Below are positions 28,283-37,762 of a stretch of DNA of 64,000 nt, one piece after another. The notes under the pieces are model-generated. The model saw only the letters and a list, made by a program, of their open reading frames with translations, ran no database searches and was not told the DNA's origin. The stretch's first letter is position 1. Each line of letters opens with the position of its first letter. The translations under genes and the position numbers were made by a program. The stretch is from contig MIAG01000002.1 in NCBI GenBank assembly GCA_001829005.1, positions 626,837-690,836 of the forward strand, written 5' to 3'. The stretch comes from Sphingobacteriia bacterium RIFOXYC2_FULL_35_18. Lineage in GTDB: Bacteria > Bacteroidota > Bacteroidia > Chitinophagales > Chitinophagaceae.

Positions 28283-29638
28283 TTAGGAACCAATGTAAAA
28301 AATTAAACTTGCTAATAATCCAGCAACTACAGAAATGAGCAAAGTCATTAACGACCAAGACTTAAATGTTTGGTTTTCTGTTAATCCTAGATATTGCTTA
28401 ACCAGCCAAAATCCACTATCATTAACATGAGAAAAAATGGTGGCCCCAGCAGCAATTGCAGCAACCAAGGCAGCCATTTGTAAAGGAGAATACATTCCAG
28501 CAATTAATAAAGGAGCTAATAAACTAGCAGCTGTTATCATTGCAACGGTTGCAGAACCTTGTAAAAGACGAATGATGGCTGCAGACAAATAAGCAAAGAA
28601 AATAACTGAAACCCCTGCGTGTAAAAGTAATTCTGCTAATAATTTTCCAGCTCCAGTATCAACCAATACCTGTTTAAAAACACCACCTGCCCCTGTTACC
28701 AAAATGATGGCCCCAGCTGGGGCCATTGACTGAATAGAGATTTTACTCAACTCATTAGCACTGTATCCTTTTTTTATACCCAACAAAATCCATGCAACAA
28801 TATTGGCTATAACCAATGCTGAAAAAGGGTGTCCAATAAATGCTACTACTTGAATTAGAAATGCATTATCAACTTTAAATAATCCGGCATTAAATGTAGT
28901 ATTCAATAATATTAAAAAGATTGGAAGAAAAACGATACCTATCGTTAATCCAAATGAAGGCAATTGCTTATTACTGTAAGAATCTTCACTAGACGTAAGC
29001 AAAGTCTGTTCAGGTGAATAAATATAAATCTGTTTTGCAATGAATTTACCAAACAGAACCCCACATAAAATGACAGTTGGAATACCAATTAATATTGAAG
29101 TCAATATGACCCAACCTATTTCTGCTCCAATAATTTCAGCAACCGCAATTGGTCCTGGTGTAGGTGGTATAAATGCGTGCCCAAATGCTAACCCAGCAAG
29201 TAAGGGCATTGCATATAACAACAAAGATTTTCGGGTATTTTTTTGTATTGAATAAATGATGGGGATTAATAAAATAAATGCAACGTCAAAAAAAACAGGA
29301 ATAGAAATAATCAACCCAGTAAAACCAAGTGCAAGTGGAGATTTTTTTAGCCCTGCTTTTTTAATTAAATAACGAGCAATGGCATCTGCACCACCTGACT
29401 TCTCTAAAATAGCACCAAACATGGCACCTAACCCAACAATGGTTGCTACAAAACCCAATGTAGACCCCATCCCTTCCTGAATTGTTACAATCATTTTTTG
29501 CGCAGGTAATCCTGCTATCAATGCAGTAACTATAGAAGCCATTAATAATGCAATAAATGCTGGGAACTTAAAATAAAGCACCAAAATGAGTAAACTGGCT
29601 ATTCCAGCAATTACACTTAGCATCAGTAAATAATTCAT
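28283..29638 (-). CDS. gntT: Gluconate:H+ symporter, GntP family
   Basis: A 451-residue transporter with 12 or more hydrophobic segments. GntP-family landmarks: GFVATIVGLGAMFGAILEKSGG near the N-terminus, HAFIPPTPGPIAVAEIIGA, and the late GSATVAMITAA and HVNDSGFWLVKQY segments. It imports gluconate or a related sugar acid. The frame can be extended to TTG 29650, but ATG 29638 is the better start, two bases after the stop of the gluconokinase-6PGDH fusion. The pair forms a complete import-and-oxidation unit. Confidence 0.93.
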   Translation of the reverse strand: MNYLLMLSVIAGIASLLILVLYFKFPAFIALLMASIVTALIAGLPAQKMIVTIQEGMGSTLGFVATIVGLGAMFGAILEKSGGADAIARYLIKKAGLKKSPLALGFTGLIISIPVFFDVAFILLIPIIYSIQKNTRKSLLLYAMPLLAGLAFGHAFIPPTPGPIAVAEIIGAEIGWVILTSILIGIPTVILCGVLFGKFIAKQIYIYSPEQTLLTSSEDSYSNKQLPSFGLTIGIVFLPIFLILLNTTFNAGLFKVDNAFLIQVVAFIGHPFSALVIANIVAWILLGIKKGYSANELSKISIQSMAPAGAIILVTGAGGVFKQVLVDTGAGKLLAELLLHAGVSVIFFAYLSAAIIRLLQGSATVAMITAASLLAPLLIAGMYSPLQMAALVAAIAAGATIFSHVNDSGFWLVKQYLGLTENQTFKSWSLMTLLISVVAGLLASLIFYIGS

Positions 29639-29640
29639 GC

Positions 29641-31563
29641 TTATTGCCAATTAGTATGATAAAATGGGCCTGTAGGATCTTCCTTTAATTGGTAAGTATG
29701 TGCACCAAAAAAATCACGTTGTGCTTGTATTAAAGATGCACCAGAATCCGCTTGTTTATATCCAAATAGAAATTGTGCTGATGCGCTAAAACAGTCCATG
29801 GGTAATTCATTAGTTAATGCAGCAGCAAGCATTTGTTTGAGTGACTCAACTGATTGATTACACTGTTGCAAAATTATTGGATGCATCAGCAAATTATTCG
29901 AATGGACTATCAGTTCTTTAATCTCTTCCATTAATTTAGACCGAATAATACAGCCCCCTGTCCAGGTTTCTGCTAATTCCGACAAATTGATATTCCAATT
30001 TTGTTGTTTTGAAACAGTAGCAATTAATTGAAAACCTTGGTGATGATTAATGATTCTACATAATTGGTAGGCCTCCATTACAGCGTTAATATTCACGGCC
30101 TGCTTTTGGGTAGTGGTTAACATAACAGAAGCCGCCTGTCTGCGCTCTTGCCATATAGAAGAAATAAAACGGGCATTCAAAGCTGCAGTAAGAGTAGGAA
30201 TTGGAACACCAAACTTTGCAGCTTCAATTGTAGTCCAACTACCCGTCCCTTTATTACCCGCATTATCTAGAATCTGATCTACTAAAAATTCATCCTTCCA
30301 TTTTTTCTGCAGTATTTGAATAGTTATTTCCAACAAATAACTAGCCTTATCAGTTTGTAAAAACGGTTGTAATAATAAGGCAATTAAATCATTGGTGAAT
30401 CCTGCACTTATTTTCAAAAATTGAACCAATTCAGCCAACAATTGCATTTCTGCATATTCAATTCCATTGTGGACCATTTTTACAAAATGACCAGCGCCTC
30501 CAGTACCAATATAATTACAACAATTGACTCCATGCTCATTGATTGCTGCAATCCTTTCTAAATAAGGTTGAATTAGCTGATACCCTTCTAATGAACCACC
30601 AGGCATAATTGAAGGCCCTTTTAATGCGCCTTCTTCCCCTCCAGAAACACCTGCTCCTATAAAATGTATCCCATATTTATTTAATCGCTCAATTCGTTTT
30701 TCGGTATCTAAATAATGAGCGTTCCCACCATCAATTAAAACATCACCTTTATCTAAAAGCGGAATAAGCTGATCAATTAAATCATCAGTAGCTTCTCCTG
30801 CATGAACCATTAACATGATTTTTCTTGGCAAAGCCAAGGACTGTACAAATTCAGTAATATTCTCAAATGCTTTGGTTTTATGTAATTCTGGGAATTCAGC
30901 AATAAATAGTTCAGCTACTTTTTCTTCCTTTCCTTGTACAAAACGATTGTACAAAGAAAGTGTAAAGCCTTTATTAGCAAAGTTCCTACTTAGGCTCTTT
31001 CCCATAACACCTAAACCAATTAAACCAAATTCTTGCATACTTAAAGTTATTGGTAGTTTATCAATAATTTGCTCAACAATTTTGGTTGGAGTTTGATTGA
31101 TATGAATTAGCAAAGCATTGGAGGGCATTTCTAAAATTTCTAATTGAGAAGCCAACAAATTTGCTTGCATAAAATGCCCTACCCTATTTTGCAAACGACC
31201 TAATAGTATTTCTTCTGTCCCTTGTAGTAGAACAAACGCACAGTTGGCCGAAGGAATATTAGCCAGAATATCCCGATAAGATTGCTTTAAAGCAGAACAA
31301 GCAATAATAATGGAACGCTCCTTCACTTTCTTCTCAGCAAAATCCTTAATACTATTTAACCAAGGTAAACGATCCTCATCGCTTAGCGGAATTCCCACAG
31401 CCATTTTTTCAATATTCAGCTTAGGATGAAATTGATCCCCATCAAAAAACGGATAACCAGTTTCTTTAGACAACAGCGTTCCAATGGTTGTTTTACCACA
31501 ACCAGACACCCCCATGATATAAATAATAGTATTCAGCAAATTATAACCCAAACAATCCAGCAT
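29641..31563 (-). CDS. Gluconokinase/6-phosphogluconate dehydrogenase fusion
   Basis: A 640-residue bifunctional protein. Residues about 10-170 form a GntK-type gluconokinase with P-loop GVSGCGKTT (18-26), FDGDQFHP and HFMQANLLASQLEILE. Residues about 177-640 are a full-length 6-phosphogluconate dehydrogenase with NADP motif GLIGLGVMGKSL and active-site segments GVSGGEEGA and GAGHFVKMVHNGIEY. It would turn gluconate into 6-phosphogluconate and then ribulose 5-phosphate plus CO2 and NADPH. It follows aspartokinase with a 23-base overlap if ATG 31563 is used; TTG 31551 or 31539 are alternatives. Confidence 0.92.
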   Translation of the reverse strand: MLDCLGYNLLNTIIYIMGVSGCGKTTIGTLLSKETGYPFFDGDQFHPKLNIEKMAVGIPLSDEDRLPWLNSIKDFAEKKVKERSIIIACSALKQSYRDILANIPSANCAFVLLQGTEEILLGRLQNRVGHFMQANLLASQLEILEMPSNALLIHINQTPTKIVEQIIDKLPITLSMQEFGLIGLGVMGKSLSRNFANKGFTLSLYNRFVQGKEEKVAELFIAEFPELHKTKAFENITEFVQSLALPRKIMLMVHAGEATDDLIDQLIPLLDKGDVLIDGGNAHYLDTEKRIERLNKYGIHFIGAGVSGGEEGALKGPSIMPGGSLEGYQLIQPYLERIAAINEHGVNCCNYIGTGGAGHFVKMVHNGIEYAEMQLLAELVQFLKISAGFTNDLIALLLQPFLQTDKASYLLEITIQILQKKWKDEFLVDQILDNAGNKGTGSWTTIEAAKFGVPIPTLTAALNARFISSIWQERRQAASVMLTTTQKQAVNINAVMEAYQLCRIINHHQGFQLIATVSKQQNWNINLSELAETWTGGCIIRSKLMEEIKELIVHSNNLLMHPIILQQCNQSVESLKQMLAAALTNELPMDCFSASAQFLFGYKQADSGASLIQAQRDFFGAHTYQLKEDPTGPFYHTNWQ

Positions 31564-32863
31564 TCAATAGCTGCAAAGTTTTTGTTTTATAGTCTTGTGG
31601 CACCAATAAAGAAATATTATGTGCACTACCACCATAACTAACCATTGTAACAGGCACTTCATTTAATGCATCAAATAGTTTTTGCAATACATGATCAGTC
31701 TGTGCAATTTCATTCCCCACAATAGAAACAATGGTTTGACCTTTATCTACATCAACAGTTCCAAATGGTTCTAATTCCCTTACAATATCCTCTAAAAATA
31801 AATCTGAATCAATGGTAACTGAGACCGCCACTTCTGAAGTAGTAATCATATCAATAGAAGTCTTGTATTTCTCAAACACTTCAAAAACCTTTCTTAAAAA
31901 TCCATAGGCCAACAGCATTCTACTGCTTTTGATTTTAATAGCAATAATCCCATCCTTTGCAGCTACCGCTTTAACACCAACACTTCCAGCTTCTTTAGTA
32001 ATTACTGTTCCTGGAGCATCCGGCTGCATGGTATTCAACAATTTTACTGGCACATTTTCTTGCTGTGCAGGCCAAATACAGGTTGGGTGTAATATTTTAG
32101 CGCCAAAATAAGCCAACTCGGCTGCTTCATCAAAGCTCAACTGTTCTATAGCTACAGTCTTATTTACAATCCTTGGATCATTATTATGCATTCCATCAAT
32201 ATCTGTCCAAATTTCACAAACAGATGCATTAGATGCTGCTGCAATTAAAGAAGCCGTATAATCACTTCCTCCTCTTTTTAAATTATCTACTTCCCCTCTA
32301 ACATTTCTGCAGATATAACCTTGAGTAACCAATATTTTTTTATCAGCATGCTTTCTAATTAAGTCATTCAATTTAATGCGTATGGCACCCAATTGAGGCT
32401 CTTCATTTGCATCAATACTCATGAATTCTAATGCAGGCAATAATTCATGGTCCACTCCAATTTCTGTTAAGTAAACGCAGAATAATTTAGTACTCATTAA
32501 TTCACCCTGAGCTAAAATATCTTTATTAAGCGCTTCGCTAAATGAGATTCGCAAAATAATATTCAAAAACTCAAAATGCTCATCAATTATTTGGTTGGCA
32601 TTTTTTCTGTTTTCTTCTTTTTGAACCAGCGCTTGTATAAACGCTTTATAATGTTGATGTAATTTTTCTATTGTATTTTTTGCACCTTCACGATTCCCAT
32701 GTGCTAAAAAATTACTGATTTCTACTAATGAATTGGTTGTTCCGCTTAAAGCACTGAGAACTACTATTTTGCTATCGGCATTTCGAGTAATTAATTTGGC
32801 CACTTCATGCATACGTTCTGGCTTACCCACACTGGTACCACCAAACTTCATAACTTTCATCAT
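31541..32863 (-). CDS. lysC: Aspartate kinase
   Basis: Monofunctional aspartokinase of 440 residues, starting MKVMKFGGTSVGKPERM. The kinase domain (about 1-275) has KRGGSDYTASLIAAA and EIWTDIDGMHNNDPR; two C-terminal ACT domains (about 285-440) should bind an amino-acid effector, usually lysine or threonine. It makes aspartyl phosphate, the entry to Lys, Thr and Met. The 3' end overlaps the gluconokinase fusion gene. Met genes lie far away in this window. Confidence 0.95.
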   Translation of the reverse strand: MMKVMKFGGTSVGKPERMHEVAKLITRNADSKIVVLSALSGTTNSLVEISNFLAHGNREGAKNTIEKLHQHYKAFIQALVQKEENRKNANQIIDEHFEFLNIILRISFSEALNKDILAQGELMSTKLFCVYLTEIGVDHELLPALEFMSIDANEEPQLGAIRIKLNDLIRKHADKKILVTQGYICRNVRGEVDNLKRGGSDYTASLIAAASNASVCEIWTDIDGMHNNDPRIVNKTVAIEQLSFDEAAELAYFGAKILHPTCIWPAQQENVPVKLLNTMQPDAPGTVITKEAGSVGVKAVAAKDGIIAIKIKSSRMLLAYGFLRKVFEVFEKYKTSIDMITTSEVAVSVTIDSDLFLEDIVRELEPFGTVDVDKGQTIVSIVGNEIAQTDHVLQKLFDALNEVPVTMVSYGGSAHNISLLVPQDYKTKTLQLLNAGLFGL

Positions 32864-32902
32864 TGCAACTAATTTGCTGCAAATGTAACGCTATCAATGG
32901 AA

Positions 32903-33742
32903 TTATTGGCCGTATGGTTGTTGCGAATTGCAGCTAATATTGGGACCTGGATCCACTTTCATTTTTTTACAAAAGGCTAAATAGTATTGAAGCCTAAATT
33001 TATTTTTTACGGATTCTATCCCACCGCATTCGAGACCTCCATTAACAATATTCATCACTGCACCAAAGCCAGGTTTACGCCCAGCTAAGCTATCTGTAGT
33101 TGTAGGCACCCATTTACCTGATATTACTTCATGACAAGACGGTTTAGGTTCTTGGGGTGTTACCCAAAACCAAATCGCAGTAGCAAAACTCAATTCAGCA
33201 TCAGTGGTTAATAAATCCGGATTATTCAATAAACTATCTTTATTCTCAAGTACCATTTCACTAAACAACCCATAATTATAATTCCAACTCAATTGAATAG
33301 GACCTCTTCCATGATAAGACTTGCCTTTAACAGGAGGAAAATTAATATCGGTGGTATCAGAATAATGTTCGCACCCATTTAAGCATGCTAATTCTTGTTT
33401 GTAGTATAATCCATAATCATAAAAATGTTCCATATCTTTTTCATCCCCTCCCCCTGTTTCATGTGAAATAGTTGCTAAGAATGCAGCTAGCTCTCTCTTT
33501 GTTAATTCAGAATTAGTATCTGCTAAAAAAGTTGGAAATCGTTTGGTTGCTTTTACAAAAGCGGCATAGCTATAAAAAGGTGTATTGGCACTATCGCCCC
33601 CATTTATATGTGGAAACAATTGATTCCATTCTGCTTCAGATAATAGCGGAAATGAATCCAATTCTTCCTTTTTAGCAGTAGCACAAGATTGAAGCAATAA
33701 AAACCCTAAGAAGATAACCAACAAATTTAGACGGAATTTCAT
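32903..33742 (-). CDS. GH19 chitinase-like lipoprotein
   Basis: A 279-residue lipoprotein: signal peptide with lipobox LLQSC (C20), then a glycoside hydrolase family 19 domain (about 35-275). The likely acid is E95 in ATISHETGGGD, with E116 at the spacing of the second family glutamate; GRGPIQLSWNYNYG and FWVTPQEPKPSCHEV match the substrate cleft. GH19 enzymes cleave chitin or, in some bacteria, peptidoglycan-like glycans. It is probably anchored in the outer membrane. It lies six bases after an Ldh-family gene. Confidence 0.88.
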   Translation of the reverse strand: MKFRLNLLVIFLGFLLLQSCATAKKEELDSFPLLSEAEWNQLFPHINGGDSANTPFYSYAAFVKATKRFPTFLADTNSELTKRELAAFLATISHETGGGDEKDMEHFYDYGLYYKQELACLNGCEHYSDTTDINFPPVKGKSYHGRGPIQLSWNYNYGLFSEMVLENKDSLLNNPDLLTTDAELSFATAIWFWVTPQEPKPSCHEVISGKWVPTTTDSLAGRKPGFGAVMNIVNGGLECGGIESVKNKFRLQYYLAFCKKMKVDPGPNISCNSQQPYGQ

Positions 33743-33748
33743 AGGGGA

Positions 33749-34831
33749 TTATTTATTGAATGATACTTCAAAAATGGCACCGGTTTTTTCAAGATCTTCT
33801 ACAATAATGGGCAATAATGGAATACCCATTTTCATTCTTATCATTTCCATTTCTCGCTCTGGATCACCAGGAATAATTACTTTCTCTTGCCCTTCTATTG
33901 GCGTTGCATTTCTAAATCGATTGATCCAATGATCCATATGGTTTTTAAAATCTTCAGCTGGCCTAAATGCGTCCACTCGCATTGCTCCTAAAAAATGACC
34001 TAACCCCTTACCTGGCATATTATCTGGCATTGGAATATAAGCAGGAAAGGGAGGCGCCCAAGGACCGTAAGAAGCACCGCTTAAAACAGCAGAAAAAATA
34101 TCAACAATACTTCCCAAAGCATAACCCTTATGGCTACCATGTTCTCTATCTGAGCCCAATGGTAATAAAGCTCCGTCTTTTTTTAAAATATTGGCATCGG
34201 TACTAGATTGTCCTTGCAAGTCTTGCACCCATCCTGATGGAGTATCCTGTCCTTTTCTCTGTAATATTTCCAACTTTCCATTGGCTGCAGTAGTAGTAGC
34301 AAAGTCTGCTACAAACGGAGGTTGATCTTTTGCAGGAATAGCTACTGCTATAGGATTGGTACCCAACATTTTTTCCTTTGAAAAAGTTGGGGCAACCAAG
34401 GCACTTGCATTCGTCATGGCCATCCCAATCATATCTTTTTCTATAGCCATCATAGCATGATAACCAGCAATACCAAAATGATTGGAGTTTTGAACTGCAA
34501 CCCAACCCGTTCCAACCGCCGCTGCTTTTTGCATAGCAATTTCCATTGCAAAGGGGGCTACTACTAGGCCTAAGCCTTGATCCCCATCTACAACAGCAGT
34601 AGAAGGTGTTTCATGAATTATTTGAATATTAGGCTTAGCATTAATTCTTCCAGCTTGCCATAACCTTACATAGCCACTCAACCTAGCTACGCCATGGCTA
34701 TCTATTCCACGTAAATCTGCTGAAAGCAATACTTTAGTTGCAATGGTAGCATGCTCTAAAGAACAACCCATGCCGATGAATACAGCATGGGTGAAAGAAT
34801 ATAGTTGCTCGTATTGGAATATCTTTTCCAT
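33749..34831 (-). CDS. Ldh-family malate/lactate/ureidoglycolate dehydrogenase
   Basis: A 360-residue NAD(P)-dependent oxidoreductase of the type II malate/L-lactate dehydrogenase family, which is unrelated to classic Rossmann LDH. Key signatures: DLRGIDSHGVARL with the catalytic histidine, VQNSNHFGIAGYHAMMA, GTNPIAVAIPA and HGSHKGYALG. The 2-hydroxyacid substrate cannot be read from sequence. It sits between ssb and the chitinase gene on the same strand and may share a transcript with the latter. Confidence 0.9.
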   Translation of the reverse strand: MEKIFQYEQLYSFTHAVFIGMGCSLEHATIATKVLLSADLRGIDSHGVARLSGYVRLWQAGRINAKPNIQIIHETPSTAVVDGDQGLGLVVAPFAMEIAMQKAAAVGTGWVAVQNSNHFGIAGYHAMMAIEKDMIGMAMTNASALVAPTFSKEKMLGTNPIAVAIPAKDQPPFVADFATTTAANGKLEILQRKGQDTPSGWVQDLQGQSSTDANILKKDGALLPLGSDREHGSHKGYALGSIVDIFSAVLSGASYGPWAPPFPAYIPMPDNMPGKGLGHFLGAMRVDAFRPAEDFKNHMDHWINRFRNATPIEGQEKVIIPGDPEREMEMIRMKMGIPLLPIIVEDLEKTGAIFEVSFNK

Positions 34832-34861
34832 AACTGCAATGTACGAAGCAATTAATGCTTA

Positions 34862-35305
34862 CTAAAATGGCAAATCATCAAATGGCTCAGTAATATCGTT
34901 TGATGCAGGTGCGGATGCAGTATTTACTTGAGGCGCAGCTTGATATCCACCCGTATTGTATCCGCCAGAAGATGGAGCAGCATCATTGCTTTTACTACCT
35001 AATAATTGAACACTACTCACTCTTAAAGATAAAGTAGCACCATTGGTTCCTTCTTTAGTGGTATACGTTCTTACATCAGGTTGTCCTTCAACATATACCT
35101 GTGTACCTTTCTTTAAATAAGGAGCAATACCTGTTCTTTCAGTCCAATAAGCACAGTCCACCCAGGTGGTTTTATCCTTTTGGTTTCCTTGCGCATCCTT
35201 ATAACGTTCGGTATGCGCAACCGTGAAATTGATCACATTTTTCCCATTTACATTATTTAAGATGGCATCTTTCCCTAGATTTCCGATAGCGGTTAATTTA
35301 ATCAT
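34862..35305 (-). CDS. ssb: Single-stranded DNA-binding protein
   Basis: A 147-residue SSB: N-terminal OB fold (about 1-103, starting MIKLTAIGNLGKDAI, with TTWVDCAYW), a Gly/Ala/Ser-rich linker, and the acidic tail ending DDLPF that docks partner proteins. It protects single-stranded DNA in replication, repair and recombination. It starts divergently from mnmA across a 136-base gap. Confidence 0.95.
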   Translation of the reverse strand: MIKLTAIGNLGKDAILNNVNGKNVINFTVAHTERYKDAQGNQKDKTTWVDCAYWTERTGIAPYLKKGTQVYVEGQPDVRTYTTKEGTNGATLSLRVSSVQLLGSKSNDAAPSSGGYNTGGYQAAPQVNTASAPASNDITEPFDDLPF

Positions 35306-35425
35306 AGCTGTTTTTTTATCAATGTCTAAAAATTGAAATTAAGTAAAATGCGTATTATCCGCGGATCCTTTTTCCTTTTAACGGTTATTATCGTAATCCG
35401 AAAATCATTTTTGGGTTTGTTGTTC

Positions 35426-35433
35426 TACTTTTG
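35426..35433 (+). promoter_or_regulatory. -7 box of mnmA
   Basis: TACTTTTG fits TAnnTTTG and ends eight bases before ATG 35442. No TTTG occurs at the right distance upstream. If used, transcription would begin at or just before the start codon, or about 10 bases before the alternative ATG 35451. Confidence 0.4.
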
Positions 35434-35441
35434 CAGAAACA

Positions 35442-36566
35442 ATGATCAAAATGAGCCGTAAAGGAAAAGTACTGGTGGCAATGAGCGGGGGTATCGACAG
35501 TACCGTTACGGCATTAATGTTGCACCACGAGGGGTATGAAGTAATTGGTATAACCATGAAAACATGGGACTATGCCAGCAGTGGAACTAGCACCAAAGAA
35601 ACAGGTTGTTGCAATATTGATTCATTTAATGATGCAAGACAGGCAGCCGTTCACCATGGATTTCCTCACTTTATTTTAGACATACGGGAAGAATTTGGCG
35701 ACTTTGTTATTGAAAATTTTGTTGAAGAGTATTTGGCTGGCCGAACTCCTAACCCATGTGTTATGTGCAATACACATATTAAATGGAGGGCATTACTTAA
35801 AAGGGCTAATGCTTTAGGTTGTGATTATATAGCTACAGGACACTATGCTGAAATTAGACAACATACCAATGGGCGATATGTAATTAGCAAGGGATTAGAC
35901 GAAACAAAAGACCAGAGTTATGTTCTTTGGGGATTAGACCAGGAACTACTCAGTAGAACCATGATGCCTTTGGGAGGTTACCGAAAATCGGCTATCAGAC
36001 AGATGGCAATGGATATGGGCTACCCAGAACTCGCAAAGAAAAGCGAGAGTTACGAAATTTGTTTTGTTCCAGATAATGATTACAGAGGCTTTTTAAAAAG
36101 AAGAGTAGACGGCCTAGAAGAACAAGTTGCTGGTGGATGGTTCGTAGATAAAACAGGAAAAAAACTAGGACAACATAAAGGCTACCCTTTTTATACTATT
36201 GGACAACGGAAGGGATTAGATATAGCCATGGGACATCCAGTATATGTTACTTCAATTAATCCAGATACCAATACGGTAGTTTTGGGAGATGAGTCTGATT
36301 TAGAGCAAAACGACATGATGGTAGGCAAATTAAATTGGATCAAATATGATGGTATTTCCGATGGAATGGAAGCCAATACCCGAATTCGTTACAAAGACAA
36401 AGGTGCACTTAGCAATTTATACAACGAACCGAATGGAATAATACGTGCCCGATTTTATGAAAATGTAAAAAGCATAGCTCCCGGACAAAGTGCTGTTTTT
36501 TACGAAGGGAATGATGTAATTGGAGGAGGTATTATTCAGAGAGGAGAATTGATATTAAATGGCTAA
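35442..36566 (+). CDS. mnmA: tRNA-specific 2-thiouridylase
   Basis: MnmA, 374 residues, installs the 2-thio group at U34 of Lys, Glu and Gln tRNAs using ATP and persulfide sulfur. The PP-loop SGGIDST follows the start; catalytic cysteines are C106 in PNPCVMCN and C207 in SYEICFVP; ATGHYAEI and SYVLWGLDQ match the tRNA-binding and active-site regions. ATG 35442 and ATG 35451 are both possible starts. The stop codon shares CTAA with the convergent methyltransferase gene. Confidence 0.96.
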   Translation: MIKMSRKGKVLVAMSGGIDSTVTALMLHHEGYEVIGITMKTWDYASSGTSTKETGCCNIDSFNDARQAAVHHGFPHFILDIREEFGDFVIENFVEEYLAGRTPNPCVMCNTHIKWRALLKRANALGCDYIATGHYAEIRQHTNGRYVISKGLDETKDQSYVLWGLDQELLSRTMMPLGGYRKSAIRQMAMDMGYPELAKKSESYEICFVPDNDYRGFLKRRVDGLEEQVAGGWFVDKTGKKLGQHKGYPFYTIGQRKGLDIAMGHPVYVTSINPDTNTVVLGDESDLEQNDMMVGKLNWIKYDGISDGMEANTRIRYKDKGALSNLYNEPNGIIRARFYENVKSIAPGQSAVFYEGNDVIGGGIIQRGELILNG

Positions 36567-37762
36567 TTCAACTTCTTAAATAGTGCCACAAACATGGTGT
36601 CTGCCTTTAGTTCATAGCCTTTTATTGTTGCTTGTTCTACCAATTTCATAAACGGAAAACGGCTTTCGATAAATTGAATCATTGCTTCATTCTCCCCTTC
36701 AAAAACAGAACAAGTAATGTATAAAAAATAACCATTGCTGCGAAGTTTAGGCAAAGCATGTTGAACAATCTGTTGTTGCAACTGCTGAAAAACACTTATT
36801 TGCTGATCATTAAATTGTGTCAGTTGTTCAGGCGTTCTTCCCCATGTACCACTACCACTACATGGAGCATCACAGATAATTAAATCGAATTGCATCCCAG
36901 CTAATTCAGGAGCTGAAATAGGCTTACTTAAATCGGCAATTAAAGATTGGTATTTTCGAATACCTGCTCGTTCAAATCTTTGTGATAGGTTCTGAATAAT
37001 ACTTTTGCGAATATCAGAAACAGTCAGTTCCATATTACCTAAAACATCTCTTGCCAAAATAGATTTACCACCGCTAGCAGCACAACAATCCCAAATATCC
37101 ACAGAAGCATCTTTTCCTTTACGTAGTTGCTTACCCGCTTCCATAATTTGAGCCGTTTGTTGAGAACTATAATCTTGAACAACATAGTCTTTGTCTAATT
37201 CTCCTACCCCTTCTAACTTTGAACCATTGGGTAAAGCGAAGCATGATTCAGAAATTGCTTTATATTCAATTCCAGCATTGGCTAATGCTTTAATAACATT
37301 AGGCAATCTACCAGGCCTTACCCGAATAAATAAGTCTGGTTGAATTAAATGAGATTCACAGAATTTGTCAACTTCAATAGTCTTGCTTAAAAACGAAACA
37401 AAAGGAAATAGTTGTGTAGGATTAAAATAAGCAAGATGATTTTTTACAAAATCAATTCGTTGGTGCACAGCCAAGGGCCAATTTTGCAGCCATTGCTCAT
37501 CAAATAAATCAGCCCATACACCTGGTTCATTATTGCAGAGATACAGAGCAGCTTTTAAAGCCAAATCCATATCAATTCCAATCATGGAATTGCCTGTTCT
37601 AAAATAACAGAAACAAATTTGAGAAATATACCTTCGGTCTTTTGAGCCAAATTTTTTATTGGCAGCAAAATGCGTCTTTAAAAAGCCAGCAAAAGGCGTA
37701 TCTCCATTATAAGCAGTAATTATTACAGCAGCAGAACGTAAATAATTTTCGGCGTATTTCAC
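36563..37762 (-). CDS. RsmB/NOP-family RNA cytosine methyltransferase
   Basis: A 399-residue SAM-dependent m5C RNA methyltransferase. The catalytic domain shows WDCCAASGGKS (SAM binding), ICDAPCSGSGTWGR (motif IV cysteine) and YITCSVFEGENE (motif VI cysteine). The N-terminal part (about 1-130) is a helical RsmB-like domain. The likely substrate is 16S rRNA, but tRNA cannot be excluded. The start is a GTG that overlaps the sucB stop as TAGTG, so translation is probably coupled to sucB. Confidence 0.9.
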   Translation of the reverse strand: MKYAENYLRSAAVIITAYNGDTPFAGFLKTHFAANKKFGSKDRRYISQICFCYFRTGNSMIGIDMDLALKAALYLCNNEPGVWADLFDEQWLQNWPLAVHQRIDFVKNHLAYFNPTQLFPFVSFLSKTIEVDKFCESHLIQPDLFIRVRPGRLPNVIKALANAGIEYKAISESCFALPNGSKLEGVGELDKDYVVQDYSSQQTAQIMEAGKQLRKGKDASVDIWDCCAASGGKSILARDVLGNMELTVSDIRKSIIQNLSQRFERAGIRKYQSLIADLSKPISAPELAGMQFDLIICDAPCSGSGTWGRTPEQLTQFNDQQISVFQQLQQQIVQHALPKLRSNGYFLYITCSVFEGENEAMIQFIESRFPFMKLVEQATIKGYELKADTMFVALFKKLN

